Source: Rhodohalobacter mucosus (GTDB taxonomy: Bacteria; Bacteroidota; Rhodothermia; Balneolales; Balneolaceae). Taken from it: 64,000 nucleotides of DNA. A model generated the notes under the pieces. That model saw only the letters and a list, made by a program, of their open reading frames with translations. It was not told the DNA's origin and searched no databases. Both the position numbers and the translations under genes were made by a program. Location of the stretch: NCBI RefSeq assembly GCF_003150675.1, contig NZ_QGGB01000002.1:1-64000 (forward strand), written 5' to 3'. Shown here one piece after another: positions 26,222 to 34,865 of this stretch; the first letter of the stretch is position 1; every line of letters begins with the position of its first letter.

Positions 26222-28276
26222 CTACTCCACTACCTCAAAACGTGTTTTACGCTCTTTCTGCTGCCCTGTCACGGTATCGATAACCTGTACCCTGAGGTCG
26301 TACAGTCCCGGCTTCAAATCGGCGGTCTCAATTTCAAGATCCTCAATTACATTCCGGTCTTCGTTGGTGAAATTGAGTGTCAGTACAAATTCTGCCTCAT
26401 CAGTCCGTATGCTTCCGTCCTCTTCCACGGGCAGGATGCGATAGGTGAGCTCAAACCGTGTAAAACCCGTGTTGTCAGCCATTCGGGCAAGGTTGTATAC
26501 TTCAAAATGAAGAACAAGGGTAGTTTCAAACGGTACTACGCCATCATTTGCCACCCGAAATGAAAAAGGTTCCGTTACGGCCTCATCCGATTCATAACCG
26601 AGTACCAGGTCTGCCATTTCAAGCGAATCCGTATGGCTTACAAGCGGTTTTGGGATCCTGTATTGCATCCTGTTCAGACCTCTTACCTCAGAAGCAAAGG
26701 GAGTATCAAACAGGTTTGTGTCATCCGGGTCAAAGTTCAGAAGTTTCACCGAAGCAGAGCGCTGGCTTCGGCCGGTGTGGCTTGTTCGGAATAGTGACCG
26801 AGACGGAATGGCATCGGACGAAGGCCGTTCTAAAATTAATTCTGGGGTGGCTTCCCAGGTTGAACCTATCGACCAGTCTTCATCATATTCAAGGAGCGAA
26901 TGGGTTAAATCATAGCTCCCATACTCTTCCAGAACATTTGTACGCCGAACCGGTGATTCGCCCGGGTAGTGGTTCCTGTTAAAGTCGATCAGAAAAGCTT
27001 CCTGCGGCAGGCTTTCCAGATACGTGAGCATATAAGGTGTTCCGTCCTGATCCAAAAAACGGTATTGGTACACATAGAGCGGTATTTGAGGCATTCGCTG
27101 CATATATGTCGACTGCTCTACGGGTGCCGGGGCTCTGCGCTGCTGCAGCGATTCCCTGCTCTCGGCACGTACAGCCAGGTCCATTCCGCGAAATACCTCC
27201 TGCCCTTGCTCCAGTACCGCACCCCTGATTTCATTCAACCTGTTTTCAAAATAGGTATCAGACTGCACAAGCTGTTCGTAGTAAAGAAGCTGCAGTATCA
27301 AAGCAGGTGTAAATCCGGCACGTGTAAATTCAACTCCTTCCTCCTCAAGCTCTTCAACCGACTGATATGCACGTTCGGGAATAAAATCTCCTACGCTGCT
27401 GCGATGCGAAAACTCACCTGTGTTCACATTCGTGCCAAAAAGAAAAATCACGGGGGCATTTTCCCCGGGATTGAGGTCATTGTAAAACCAAATCTCGTAT
27501 TCCGGGTATCGATGAAATTCGTATATGGCGTCCTGAAGCCTGTTGAACAGCTCCATCTGTTGTTCAGCACTAAGTTCACGGTCGTAAGGCCGCTCTTCAC
27601 TCTGCGTGCTCTCTGCATAGGGGTTCAGTTGGTTTTCCAGCCAGCTTTGAATATTGAGGTTTTGCAGAGTCAGGATTCCGGTCCGGATACGATCAGGTGC
27701 TCCGTAACGAACATACATGAGTCCCCTGTCGTCCGTGCCAAAAACCGTATTGCTGTTCTTTGTGTAGCGCTGCCTGGCTTCGGCAATCCGAATCCAGTGT
27801 TCAATCAGGCGTTCATTTGATATTTCTGAAGGAGTAGGGTCTTCCTGAACCCAGAAGCCCCGCATATCGGCTCCCAGCTGTTTGTCTTTGTTCTCCCACC
27901 AATCAACCCACTGCCTGTAAATTCCCCGGCCGGTAATGGGCTTTAAACGGCTTATCTCCTGCCGAATTGCAACACGGCTTTCAGGTCCGGATGGATCCAA
28001 AACTGCTTTGTAATAGAGCTGTGTCGCCTGCCCGTAATACTCTTTCATACGGTTTTCAGTTACAACACGGATGTATTCAATACCGATTCGCGCATCAACG
28101 CCGCCCTCTGTCTGATACGCATTGTACCACACATCGAGTGCACGGGTACGATTACCGTTGTAGAGCTCCTCAAGCCCTCGCTCATAGGCCCGCTGAGGCT
28201 GTGCCTGTAACGATGCAGAGAAGAAGATCAGCAGCAGAACCGGCAGTAGATATTTGAAATAATTATTCTGAACCAT
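26222..28276 (-). CDS. GWxTD domain-containing exported protein
   Basis: A 684-residue exported protein with a signal peptide (hydrophobic run ending SLQAQ). It has a helical N-terminal region resembling repeats around residues 29-110. The GWxTD-type domain is recognisable by RGFWVQEDPTPSEISNERLIEHWIRIAEARQRY followed by GTDDRGLMYVRYGAPDR. The C-terminal third looks beta-rich, with strands like FRVANDGVVPFETTLVLHFEVYN. GWxTD proteins are common in Bacteroidota/Balneolota, Gemmatimonadota and Acidobacteriota and have no established function. The gene diverges from dnaX, with 194 bp between starts. Confident as a gene and family member, not as to role. Confidence 0.88.
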   Translation of the reverse strand: MVQNNYFKYLLPVLLLIFFSASLQAQPQRAYERGLEELYNGNRTRALDVWYNAYQTEGGVDARIGIEYIRVVTENRMKEYYGQATQLYYKAVLDPSGPESRVAIRQEISRLKPITGRGIYRQWVDWWENKDKQLGADMRGFWVQEDPTPSEISNERLIEHWIRIAEARQRYTKNSNTVFGTDDRGLMYVRYGAPDRIRTGILTLQNLNIQSWLENQLNPYAESTQSEERPYDRELSAEQQMELFNRLQDAIYEFHRYPEYEIWFYNDLNPGENAPVIFLFGTNVNTGEFSHRSSVGDFIPERAYQSVEELEEEGVEFTRAGFTPALILQLLYYEQLVQSDTYFENRLNEIRGAVLEQGQEVFRGMDLAVRAESRESLQQRRAPAPVEQSTYMQRMPQIPLYVYQYRFLDQDGTPYMLTYLESLPQEAFLIDFNRNHYPGESPVRRTNVLEEYGSYDLTHSLLEYDEDWSIGSTWEATPELILERPSSDAIPSRSLFRTSHTGRSQRSASVKLLNFDPDDTNLFDTPFASEVRGLNRMQYRIPKPLVSHTDSLEMADLVLGYESDEAVTEPFSFRVANDGVVPFETTLVLHFEVYNLARMADNTGFTRFELTYRILPVEEDGSIRTDEAEFVLTLNFTNEDRNVIEDLEIETADLKPGLYDLRVQVIDTVTGQQKERKTRFEVVE

Positions 28277-28470
28277 AAAGTGCCATAAATTAACGCATTT
28301 TCATATAAATGCCACCCGCTTCATTTCATCTTGTTATAAGCCCGTGTACCGGCTTATCGGCCCACTGCTCCAGCAATCCGTTCAATGTATGTGCCTCATA
28401 ATTCCCTTTAAATACCTGAATGGAATGCACAATTTTAGTACCTTTATCCTGAATTGAATATCCGTGATTT

Positions 28471-30384
28471 ATGGCCCAGCACTACAGAGCTCTTACACGC
28501 ACTTATCGCCCCCAAACGTTTGACGACATTGTATCACAGGAGCATGTAACCAGTACGCTGAAAAACGCCATACGCCAGAAACGCATCTCACACGCCTATA
28601 TGTTTTGCGGCCCCCGGGGTGTTGGAAAAACCACGATGGCGCGTGTGCTCGCCCGGGCAGTAAACGAAATTCCGGAAAATGTAGACGGTGAAGCGCTCAA
28701 TCAGACTCTCAATATTGTTGAGATGGATGCTGCATCGAATCGCAAGATTGAAGACGTACGCCAGCTGAAGGATGTGATTCGGGTCCCGCCGCAGAGCGGC
28801 AATTATAAGATCTTCATTATTGATGAGGTTCATATGCTTACAAAAGAAGCGTTTAATGCGCTTCTTAAAACGCTTGAAGAACCACCCGCTCATGCCATCT
28901 TTATTTTTGCCACAACGGAACCTCACAAAGTTTTACCCACAATTCTCTCAAGGGTTCAGCGCTTCGATTTCAAACGCATCAGCGTAGATGAAATCGTATC
29001 CCGGTTAAAAAATATCAGTGAAAAAGAAGATATCTCAATAGATGAGGAATCCCTCCACATCATTGCAAAAAAAGCCGACGGAGCATTGCGTGACGCTCTG
29101 GGCCTTATGGATCAGGCAATTGCATTTTGCGGTACCACAATCCACTATGACGAATTGTTGAAAGCCCTCAACGTCATTGGTCACGACTCTCTGTTTGAGT
29201 TTACCCAGGCTGTTGAAAAACGGGACACCGCCGAAGGGCTCCGGCTCATTGATCAGCTAATGAAAGAGGGGGCCGACATTCAGGAGTACCTGGTGTCGCT
29301 CACCGAACACATTCGAAATCTGTATGTTGCCAGCCAGGGAAATCAGATGCACCTGGTTGAAGCCACACCCGACACAAAACAACGATATAAAGAGGGTGCC
29401 AAACCCTTTTCAGAGGAAGACCTCATGCGAATGCTGCACATGGTCAGCGAAGCACAGGTCAAAATCAAGGACGTGCAGCAGCCGCGGGTTCATTTTGAGA
29501 TCCTGATGCTTAAGATGATCCATATGGGGCGAACGCCTGAACTCCGTAAGATTCTTCAGGGGCTGGACGACATAAAAAAAAACGGCGCTAGTCACTCCCA
29601 TAGTGTAAACGGGTCAATTCTGCCGCAGAATCGAGAGCAGGAAAAAGCCACTGCAAACGATCACGGCAATGCGGCGCAGTCTGAACCGAATCCTGAACCG
29701 GCCCGTAAACAAAGCCCCTCTTCCGGTGACGAAACCGCCGGTGAATCTTCTTACGAAAGTATCAAGCCACAGGTTAATGGTGATGCAGAGTCAGAAGAAG
29801 AACCTCCAGCTGATACAGATTCGTCTGAGTACGTGAAATCCGGTCTGCCGTCTTCTCCCAATCCTGAAGAGAGTGATTCCGTTTCCGACAATGATTTTCT
29901 TATGGTGAAACCCAGCCTGGGATATGCTCAGGGGATTAGCTCCGCTTCAGTATCCGAACAAGGTGATGCAACATCAGTCGCGGAGCAGACAGAAGATGAT
30001 AAAGATTTGCGTCACACTATCTCAGGAATCGGGGACGTCGAAAAGCACTGGAAACAGTTTCTGAACAACATAAAAGAGAACGCTCCGCAAATGCTGTACT
30101 TCCAGCTGCTGAGAGTTGAAATCAAGGAACTGAAGGGAACCGACCTGATTGTATCAGCTGATAATGAGTTCGCTACGAGGCTTTTGGAGGAGAATCAGCA
30201 GATGCTCTCTTCCATGTTTCGTGAAGTGTCGGGCACATTTTTGAGAATGAAATGCATTGTGGAACGTTCTGAAAAGAAAAAATCGGAATCCCTGAGCCCC
30301 TATGAACGTTTTAAAGAGCTCCAAAAAAAGGACCCCAATCTCAGAACCATTGTGGAACTGTTTGGGGCAGAACTTGAGTATTAG
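28471..30384 (+). CDS. dnaX: DNA polymerase III gamma/tau subunit
   Basis: A 637-residue clamp-loader ATPase. Walker A GPRGVGKT is at residues 47-54. IIDEVHML (117-123) is Walker B and TTEPHKVLPTILSRVQRF is the sensor/arginine-finger region. Domain III ends near residue 368. An acidic, low-complexity linker (about 370-510) then leads to a C-terminal tau domain. The cysteines of the zinc module seen in E. coli DnaX are absent after Walker A; Bacteroidota homologues also lack them, as far as I know. Exactly at the domain III/IV boundary the coding sequence has an A9 run (29574-29582) that could give a short gamma form. The gene heads the dnaX-ybaB-recR cluster. Confidence 0.96.
   Translation: MAQHYRALTRTYRPQTFDDIVSQEHVTSTLKNAIRQKRISHAYMFCGPRGVGKTTMARVLARAVNEIPENVDGEALNQTLNIVEMDAASNRKIEDVRQLKDVIRVPPQSGNYKIFIIDEVHMLTKEAFNALLKTLEEPPAHAIFIFATTEPHKVLPTILSRVQRFDFKRISVDEIVSRLKNISEKEDISIDEESLHIIAKKADGALRDALGLMDQAIAFCGTTIHYDELLKALNVIGHDSLFEFTQAVEKRDTAEGLRLIDQLMKEGADIQEYLVSLTEHIRNLYVASQGNQMHLVEATPDTKQRYKEGAKPFSEEDLMRMLHMVSEAQVKIKDVQQPRVHFEILMLKMIHMGRTPELRKILQGLDDIKKNGASHSHSVNGSILPQNREQEKATANDHGNAAQSEPNPEPARKQSPSSGDETAGESSYESIKPQVNGDAESEEEPPADTDSSEYVKSGLPSSPNPEESDSVSDNDFLMVKPSLGYAQGISSASVSEQGDATSVAEQTEDDKDLRHTISGIGDVEKHWKQFLNNIKENAPQMLYFQLLRVEIKELKGTDLIVSADNEFATRLLEENQQMLSSMFREVSGTFLRMKCIVERSEKKKSESLSPYERFKELQKKDPNLRTIVELFGAELEY
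29574..29608 (+). promoter_or_regulatory. Predicted A9 slippage site in dnaX
   Basis: Nine consecutive A residues (29574-29582) follow the codons for GLDD. An extra A shifts reading to CGG CGC TAG, with the stop at 29589-29591, giving 373 residues. One A fewer reaches TAA at 29606-29608, giving 378 residues. An AGGGG word at 29558-29562 lies about 11 nt upstream. Thermus dnaX uses an A9 run for transcriptional slippage, and E. coli uses A AAA AAG for ribosomal frameshifting. Confidence 0.65.
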
Positions 30385-30550
30385 GCAAAAGGCAAAAGGT
30401 CCCGATTCCTCGGGAGCAAATGGCAAAAGTTCGATTTAATCTAAGTTATATCAATATTTATCAGTATTTTATAATCTTATTTCAACCTTCAACCTTCAAC
30501 CTTCAACCTTCAACCTTCAACCTTCAATCTTCAACCTTCAATCTTCAACC
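30385..30550. repeat. Dispersed AT-rich element and CTTCAAC heptamer array
   Basis: Right after the dnaX stop come two GGCAAAA units, a TCCCGA/TCGGGA hairpin (30400-30415) and an AT-rich element at 30427-30472 that copies 10011-10055. About ten copies of CTTCAAC then run over 30481-30550. All of this lies in the 215 bp between dnaX and ybaB. Confidence 0.9.
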
Positions 30551-30599
30551 CGTAACCTGTAATCCACTTTTCACTTAATAAGTTAACCCCTCACCCATT

Positions 30600-30947
30600 A
30601 TGAGCCAATTTAACATGGCCGACATGTTCGGCAAAATCTCCGACCTCCAGAGTAAAATGAAAGAAGCTCAGGAGCGGCTTAGTGAAGTCATTGTTGAAGC
30701 CGACGCAGGCGGAGGAATGGTTACCGTAAAAGCCAATGGAAAAAGAGAAGTTCTACAGATCAATGTCGACCGCGACGTTATCGACCCGGACGATAAAGAG
30801 ATGCTGGAAGATCTGATCGTTGCAGGCGTAAATAAAGCCCTCGAAAAAGCAGAAGCAGCCGGCAAGGAGAAGATGCAGGAAGTTTATAAGGACATAATGC
30901 CCGGCGGAGGCCTGCCCGGAATGGATATGAGTAAGTTCGGCCTCTGA
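30600..30947 (+). CDS. ybaB: YbaB/EbfC family nucleoid-associated protein
   Basis: A 115-residue DNA-binding protein of the YbaB/EbfC family, a small dimer that coats or bridges DNA and commonly sits between dnaX and recR, as here. Family features are the N-terminal helix (FGKISDLQSKMKEAQERL), the central strand block GGMVTVKANGKREVLQINVD and the DLIVAGVNKALEKAEAAGKEKM helix. A short glycine/methionine-rich C-terminus (MPGGGLPGMDMSKFGL) is usual. The 215-bp gap from dnaX is filled with repeats, unusual for this normally tight cluster. Confidence 0.95.
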   Translation: MSQFNMADMFGKISDLQSKMKEAQERLSEVIVEADAGGGMVTVKANGKREVLQINVDRDVIDPDDKEMLEDLIVAGVNKALEKAEAAGKEKMQEVYKDIMPGGGLPGMDMSKFGL

Positions 30948-31007
30948 CAAACCAGCGATTGATGAATATCTATTCAACAATCAACACCCAATAATCATCA
31001 ATCTGAA

Positions 31008-31613
31008 ATGCAGATAACCTCAGAAGCGCTCGAGCGCGCAATTGAAGAGCTTGCCCGTTTACCGGGAACCGGGAGAAAATCGGCGCAGCGAATTGCCATA
31101 CATCTTTTAAAACAGAGTGAGGAGCGCGTTCTCACGCTTGCCGAAACCCTGATACAGCTCAAAAAATCGGTAAGCCGGTGTTCCGTCTGCGGCACCATTA
31201 CCGACCGGGATCCCTGCCCCATCTGCAACAATCCAAAACGCGTGAACGGTACCATCTGCGTGGTGGAAGAGTTCCAGGATGTCTACATCATTGAAAAAAC
31301 CAATGAGTTCAGAGGACGTTACCACGTTCTGGGCGGCATCATCTCACCACTCGAAAATATCGGCCCCGATGATATCCGAATCAAAGAACTCCTGACGCGA
31401 TTAAACAGTGAAGAAGAGGACATACAGGAAGTGATCCTGGCCCTCAATCCTGACGCCGAGGGCGAGGCAACAAGCTACTATATCAATAAATTGCTGCTCA
31501 ACTACGACGTACGCGTTACACGCATTGCTTACGGTATACCGATGGGAACCGAGCTCGAATTTATCGATGAAGCCACTCTCAGCCGCGCTTTTGCCAGCCG
31601 CACTGCCTTTTAA
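31008..31613 (+). CDS. recR: Recombination mediator protein RecR
   Basis: A 201-residue protein that acts with RecF/RecO to load RecA at gaps. The order is canonical: an N-terminal helix-hairpin-helix (LARLPGTGRKSAQRIAIHLL), a C4 zinc finger with Cys pairs in CSVCGT and CPIC (about residues 58-74), a Toprim domain (GTICVVEEFQDVYIIEKTNEFRGRYHVLGG) and the Walker-like C-terminal TRIAYGIPMG. Length is typical. It follows ybaB by 60 bp and ends the dnaX-ybaB-recR cluster. The next gene, a peptidase, may be cotranscribed. Confidence 0.97.
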   Translation: MQITSEALERAIEELARLPGTGRKSAQRIAIHLLKQSEERVLTLAETLIQLKKSVSRCSVCGTITDRDPCPICNNPKRVNGTICVVEEFQDVYIIEKTNEFRGRYHVLGGIISPLENIGPDDIRIKELLTRLNSEEEDIQEVILALNPDAEGEATSYYINKLLLNYDVRVTRIAYGIPMGTELEFIDEATLSRAFASRTAF

Positions 31614-31644
31614 ATATTAATTGATACACAACCTCGAAACGATT

Positions 31645-33579
31645 ATGATTCGAACAATCTATAAAACGACGTTTACATTACTTCTCAGCCTTTTGGGAAT
31701 TTTCATACTAAGCAGCGCAACTGCATGGGCCCAGCAAGCCGGGTACTGGCAGCAGGAAGTGGAGTATGAAATGGATATTGATTTTAACGTTGAAACCAAC
31801 CGGTTCGACGGATTTCAAAAACTGACGTACCACAATCATTCTCCCGACACGCTGAACCGGGTTTTTTACCATCTCTTCTTCAACGCTTTCCAGCCGAACA
31901 GCATGATGGATGTGCGTTCCCGAACCATCGCTGACCCCGACAGGCGCATCCGCGACAGAATTTTCCATTACGATGAAACAGAGATTGGCTATCAAAGAGT
32001 GGATCGCCTCACGCAAAACGGTAGCGATGTGGAGTACACCATTGAGGGTACCATCATGGAAGTGCATCTCAATGAGCCGGTTGCACCCGGCGAATCCGTT
32101 GTTTTTGAAATGGATTTTAATGCACAGGTTCCTCTGCAAACCCGCAGGTCGGGCCGCGACAATGCGGAAGGAGTTCGTTATTCCATGTCGCAATGGTATC
32201 CAAAGATTGCGGCCTATGATGAAATGGGATGGCACGCAAATCCCTACATCGGTCGTGAATTCTATGCTCCGTTCGGAACATTCGATATAAAAATTCATAT
32301 CGACCGCGATTACGTTGTAGCATCGGGATCTATCCTGCAAAACCCAGAAGAGGTGGGTTACGGCTACGAAACACCCGGCATAGAAGTGAACCGGCCCGAC
32401 GGTGAGAAATTAACGTGGCACTTCACGGCCGAAAATGTACATGACGTAATGTGGGCTGCCGATCCGGATTACACCCATACAACCGCACAGGTTCCCGGAG
32501 GCCCCCTGCTCAGGTTCTTCTATCAAAGCGAAACGGTGGCCGAAAATGCCTCCGATGATGAACAGGCGCAGCTGCTGGATAACTGGGAAGCCCTGCCGGA
32601 GTTAACCGTACAGGGATTCCGGTATATGAGTGAAAACTACGGTGATTACCCCTACGAAGAGTACGTCGTGGTACAGGGGGGTGACGGCGGCATGGAGTAT
32701 ACCATGGGAACGCTGATAACGGGCAACCGCTCACTGAGAAGCCTCGTCGGTGTAACCGTCCACGAATTTGTGCACGCGTGGTACGAAGGCGCCGTCGGGA
32801 ACAACGAAGTATACGACCAGTGGATTGATGAAGGCTTCACTACCTATTTCTCTGCCTTTATCACAAATCATCTATTTAATAACGGCGAAGGCGATCCCAT
32901 GCTCTCCCGTTACAACAGTTATTTTCGTGTCGTGCAGGCGGGAATTGAAGAGCCCATGCACAAACATTCCGACCACTACGTTACCAACACCGCATATGGT
33001 ATGGCATCGTATACCAAGGGTGCCATGTTCCTGCATCAGCTGGGGTACGTGATTGGAGACGAAGTACTCAAAAACACGCTGAACCGCTTCTATGACGAAT
33101 GGAAATTCAAGCATCCATCCGGTTATGATTTTCTTCGCATTGCTGAAGAAGAGAGCGGAATGAATCTGAAATGGTACTATGAATACTGGGTTACCACAAC
33201 CCAAACCATCGATTACGGCGTTGCGGAGGTTACCGGCAGCGATCAGTCATCTGTAATTACCTTGGCAAAAAATAGTACTATGCCCATGCCTCTCGATGTC
33301 AGGATAACCTATACGGACGGATCACAGGAGTGGCACTACATCCCTCTCAGAATCATGTGGGGAGAAAAAGAAAATCCATACCCGGACGCATCATGGAACA
33401 CTTCTGAAGACTGGCCTTGGGTGTTTCCGGAATATGAACTGTCTATAAACCGGCCGCTTAATGAGATTGCCAGGGTTGAAATTGATCCTTCAATGAGAAT
33501 GGCAGACGTGAATCGAAATGATAATGTCTGGGCACCAGTCAGCGATGCCGATTCATCACAGGATGCAGGCAGGAAATAA
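31645..33579 (+). CDS. M1 family metallopeptidase, exported
   Basis: A zinc peptidase of about 644 residues from the ATG at 31645. A TTG at 31621 in the same frame would add eight residues and is less likely. A signal peptide (hydrophobic run ending TAWAQ) directs export. The aminopeptidase signature GGMEYTMG precedes the zinc site. HEFVH begins at His373 and the third ligand is Glu396 in QWIDEGFTTYFSAF, with the M1 spacing of 18. It lacks the long ERAP-like C-terminal domain and is shorter than the M1 lipoprotein at 15263, so it is not a recent duplicate of it. It begins 31 bp after recR. Confidence 0.93.
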   Translation: MIRTIYKTTFTLLLSLLGIFILSSATAWAQQAGYWQQEVEYEMDIDFNVETNRFDGFQKLTYHNHSPDTLNRVFYHLFFNAFQPNSMMDVRSRTIADPDRRIRDRIFHYDETEIGYQRVDRLTQNGSDVEYTIEGTIMEVHLNEPVAPGESVVFEMDFNAQVPLQTRRSGRDNAEGVRYSMSQWYPKIAAYDEMGWHANPYIGREFYAPFGTFDIKIHIDRDYVVASGSILQNPEEVGYGYETPGIEVNRPDGEKLTWHFTAENVHDVMWAADPDYTHTTAQVPGGPLLRFFYQSETVAENASDDEQAQLLDNWEALPELTVQGFRYMSENYGDYPYEEYVVVQGGDGGMEYTMGTLITGNRSLRSLVGVTVHEFVHAWYEGAVGNNEVYDQWIDEGFTTYFSAFITNHLFNNGEGDPMLSRYNSYFRVVQAGIEEPMHKHSDHYVTNTAYGMASYTKGAMFLHQLGYVIGDEVLKNTLNRFYDEWKFKHPSGYDFLRIAEEESGMNLKWYYEYWVTTTQTIDYGVAEVTGSDQSSVITLAKNSTMPMPLDVRITYTDGSQEWHYIPLRIMWGEKENPYPDASWNTSEDWPWVFPEYELSINRPLNEIARVEIDPSMRMADVNRNDNVWAPVSDADSSQDAGRK

Positions 33580-33633
33580 CCAACCCTTGCAGCCTCTCTG
33601 AAAAAGCCAACAAATAACAGAATTCATTTTAAC

Positions 33634-33649
33634 ATCTCCTGAAGGAGAT
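33634..33649 (+). promoter_or_regulatory. Inverted repeat overlapping malic enzyme ribosome-binding site
   Basis: ATCTCCT and AGGAGAT are perfect inverted repeats separated by two bases, and the right arm contains the AAGGAG ribosome-binding sequence of the gene starting at 33658. Pairing with a TGAA tetraloop would hide the site. A control role is inferred. Confidence 0.4.
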
Positions 33650-33657
33650 CCCAGCCT

Positions 33658-34824
33658 ATGTCTGCCAACAGCACTGACGACTACGCAGCCCGATCAATAG
33701 AAGCACATAAAAAATACGGGGGCAAAGTTGCCATTCAATCCAAAATGCCCCTCGATACACCGGACGATCTGAGCATTGCCTATACACCCGGTGTAGCACA
33801 GCCGTGCCTGGAGATAGCTGAAAACCGCGAAAAGGCCTACGACTACACAAGCAAACAAAATACGGTTGCTGTTGTCAGCGACGGATCGGCTGTTCTGGGC
33901 CTTGGCAATATAGGCCCCGAAGCTTCCCTTCCGGTTATGGAAGGAAAAGCAATTTTGTTCAAAAAGTTTGCCGGTGTAGACGCCGTCCCGATTGTGCTCG
34001 CCACCCAGGATACGGAGGAAATTGTACAAACTGTGAAAATGATTGCTCCCGGATTCGGCGGCATCAACCTGGAGGATATTTCTGCACCCAGGTGCTTTGA
34101 AATAGAAAGGCGCCTCAAACAGGAGCTTGACATTCCGGTAATGCACGATGACCAGCATGGAACAGCTGTTGTTACCCTTGCAGGAATGTTCAACGCCGTA
34201 AAAGTTACCGGGCGCACGTTTTCTGACCTCAATATCGTGATTAACGGAGCCGGCGCCGCGGGCATTGCAATCATTTATCTGCTGCGTGAAATTGGCGTTA
34301 GGCAGATTGTGATGTGCGACAGCCACGGAATTATACATAGTGAACGGGGCGACCTCACACCCGTTAAACAGGAAGTGGCAGAACTGACAAATAAGAACAA
34401 TCTCAAGGGCGGGCTGAAAGACGCCATAAAAGGGGCTGATGTTTTTATTGGAGTCTCTGTTCCTGGAGTTCTTAAGGCCGATATGGTTCGGACGATGAGT
34501 GAGAATCCCGTTATCTTTGCAATGGCAAATCCGGTGCCGGAAATTATGCCTGCTGAAGCAACTCAGGCCGGAGCCAGAATTATCGCAACCGGACGATCCG
34601 ATTTTCCCAACCAGATCAACAATGTACTTGCTTTTCCGGGCATATTCCGCGGGCTGCTCGATGCCAGGTACTCAAAACTTACCAATAAGATGTACATCGC
34701 AGCTGCGCGGGCCATCGCAAAAACGGTAAAGGAACCAAATGTAGATAAGATTATACCCGGCCCCTTTGAACCGGGCGTGGCTGAGGCAGTAGCGGAAGCC
34801 GTTCGCAGCTGCTCCGGTGAATAG
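33658..34824 (+). CDS. Malic enzyme (oxaloacetate-decarboxylating malate dehydrogenase)
   Basis: A 388-residue enzyme converting malate to pyruvate and CO2 with NAD(P)+. It is the short bacterial form without the phosphotransacetylase-like C-terminal domain. Signatures are SIAYTPGVAQPCLEIAEN, SDGSAVLGLGNIGPEASLPVMEGKA, the metal-ligand segment INLEDISAPRCFEIERRL with MHDDQHGTAVV, and the dinucleotide site INGAGAAGIAI. Near the end FALANPVPEI-like and RSDFPNQINNVLAFPGIFRG complete the family pattern. A clear AAGGAG site precedes the ATG, rare in this window. It links TCA-cycle malate to pyruvate and NAD(P)H, useful for growth on amino acids. Cofactor choice is uncertain. Confidence 0.95.
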   Translation: MSANSTDDYAARSIEAHKKYGGKVAIQSKMPLDTPDDLSIAYTPGVAQPCLEIAENREKAYDYTSKQNTVAVVSDGSAVLGLGNIGPEASLPVMEGKAILFKKFAGVDAVPIVLATQDTEEIVQTVKMIAPGFGGINLEDISAPRCFEIERRLKQELDIPVMHDDQHGTAVVTLAGMFNAVKVTGRTFSDLNIVINGAGAAGIAIIYLLREIGVRQIVMCDSHGIIHSERGDLTPVKQEVAELTNKNNLKGGLKDAIKGADVFIGVSVPGVLKADMVRTMSENPVIFAMANPVPEIMPAEATQAGARIIATGRSDFPNQINNVLAFPGIFRGLLDARYSKLTNKMYIAAARAIAKTVKEPNVDKIIPGPFEPGVAEAVAEAVRSCSGE

Positions 34825-34865
34825 AATCAGATTTTCGGCTGTTTCGCATCATTGCCATACCATAC

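Noticed and set aside
26548..27820. Long plus-strand reading frames opposite the GWxTD gene
   Set aside because: They are antisense to a gene with clear family motifs and signal peptide, and their translations have no recognisable domain.
28471..28900. Loss of the zinc-finger cysteines in DnaX as a novelty
   Set aside because: As far as I recall, Bacteroidota DnaX proteins generally lack these cysteines, so it is probably a lineage trait.
33694..34338. 214-residue minus-strand frame inside malic enzyme
   Set aside because: Antisense shadow of a confidently assigned gene; no domain or signal.
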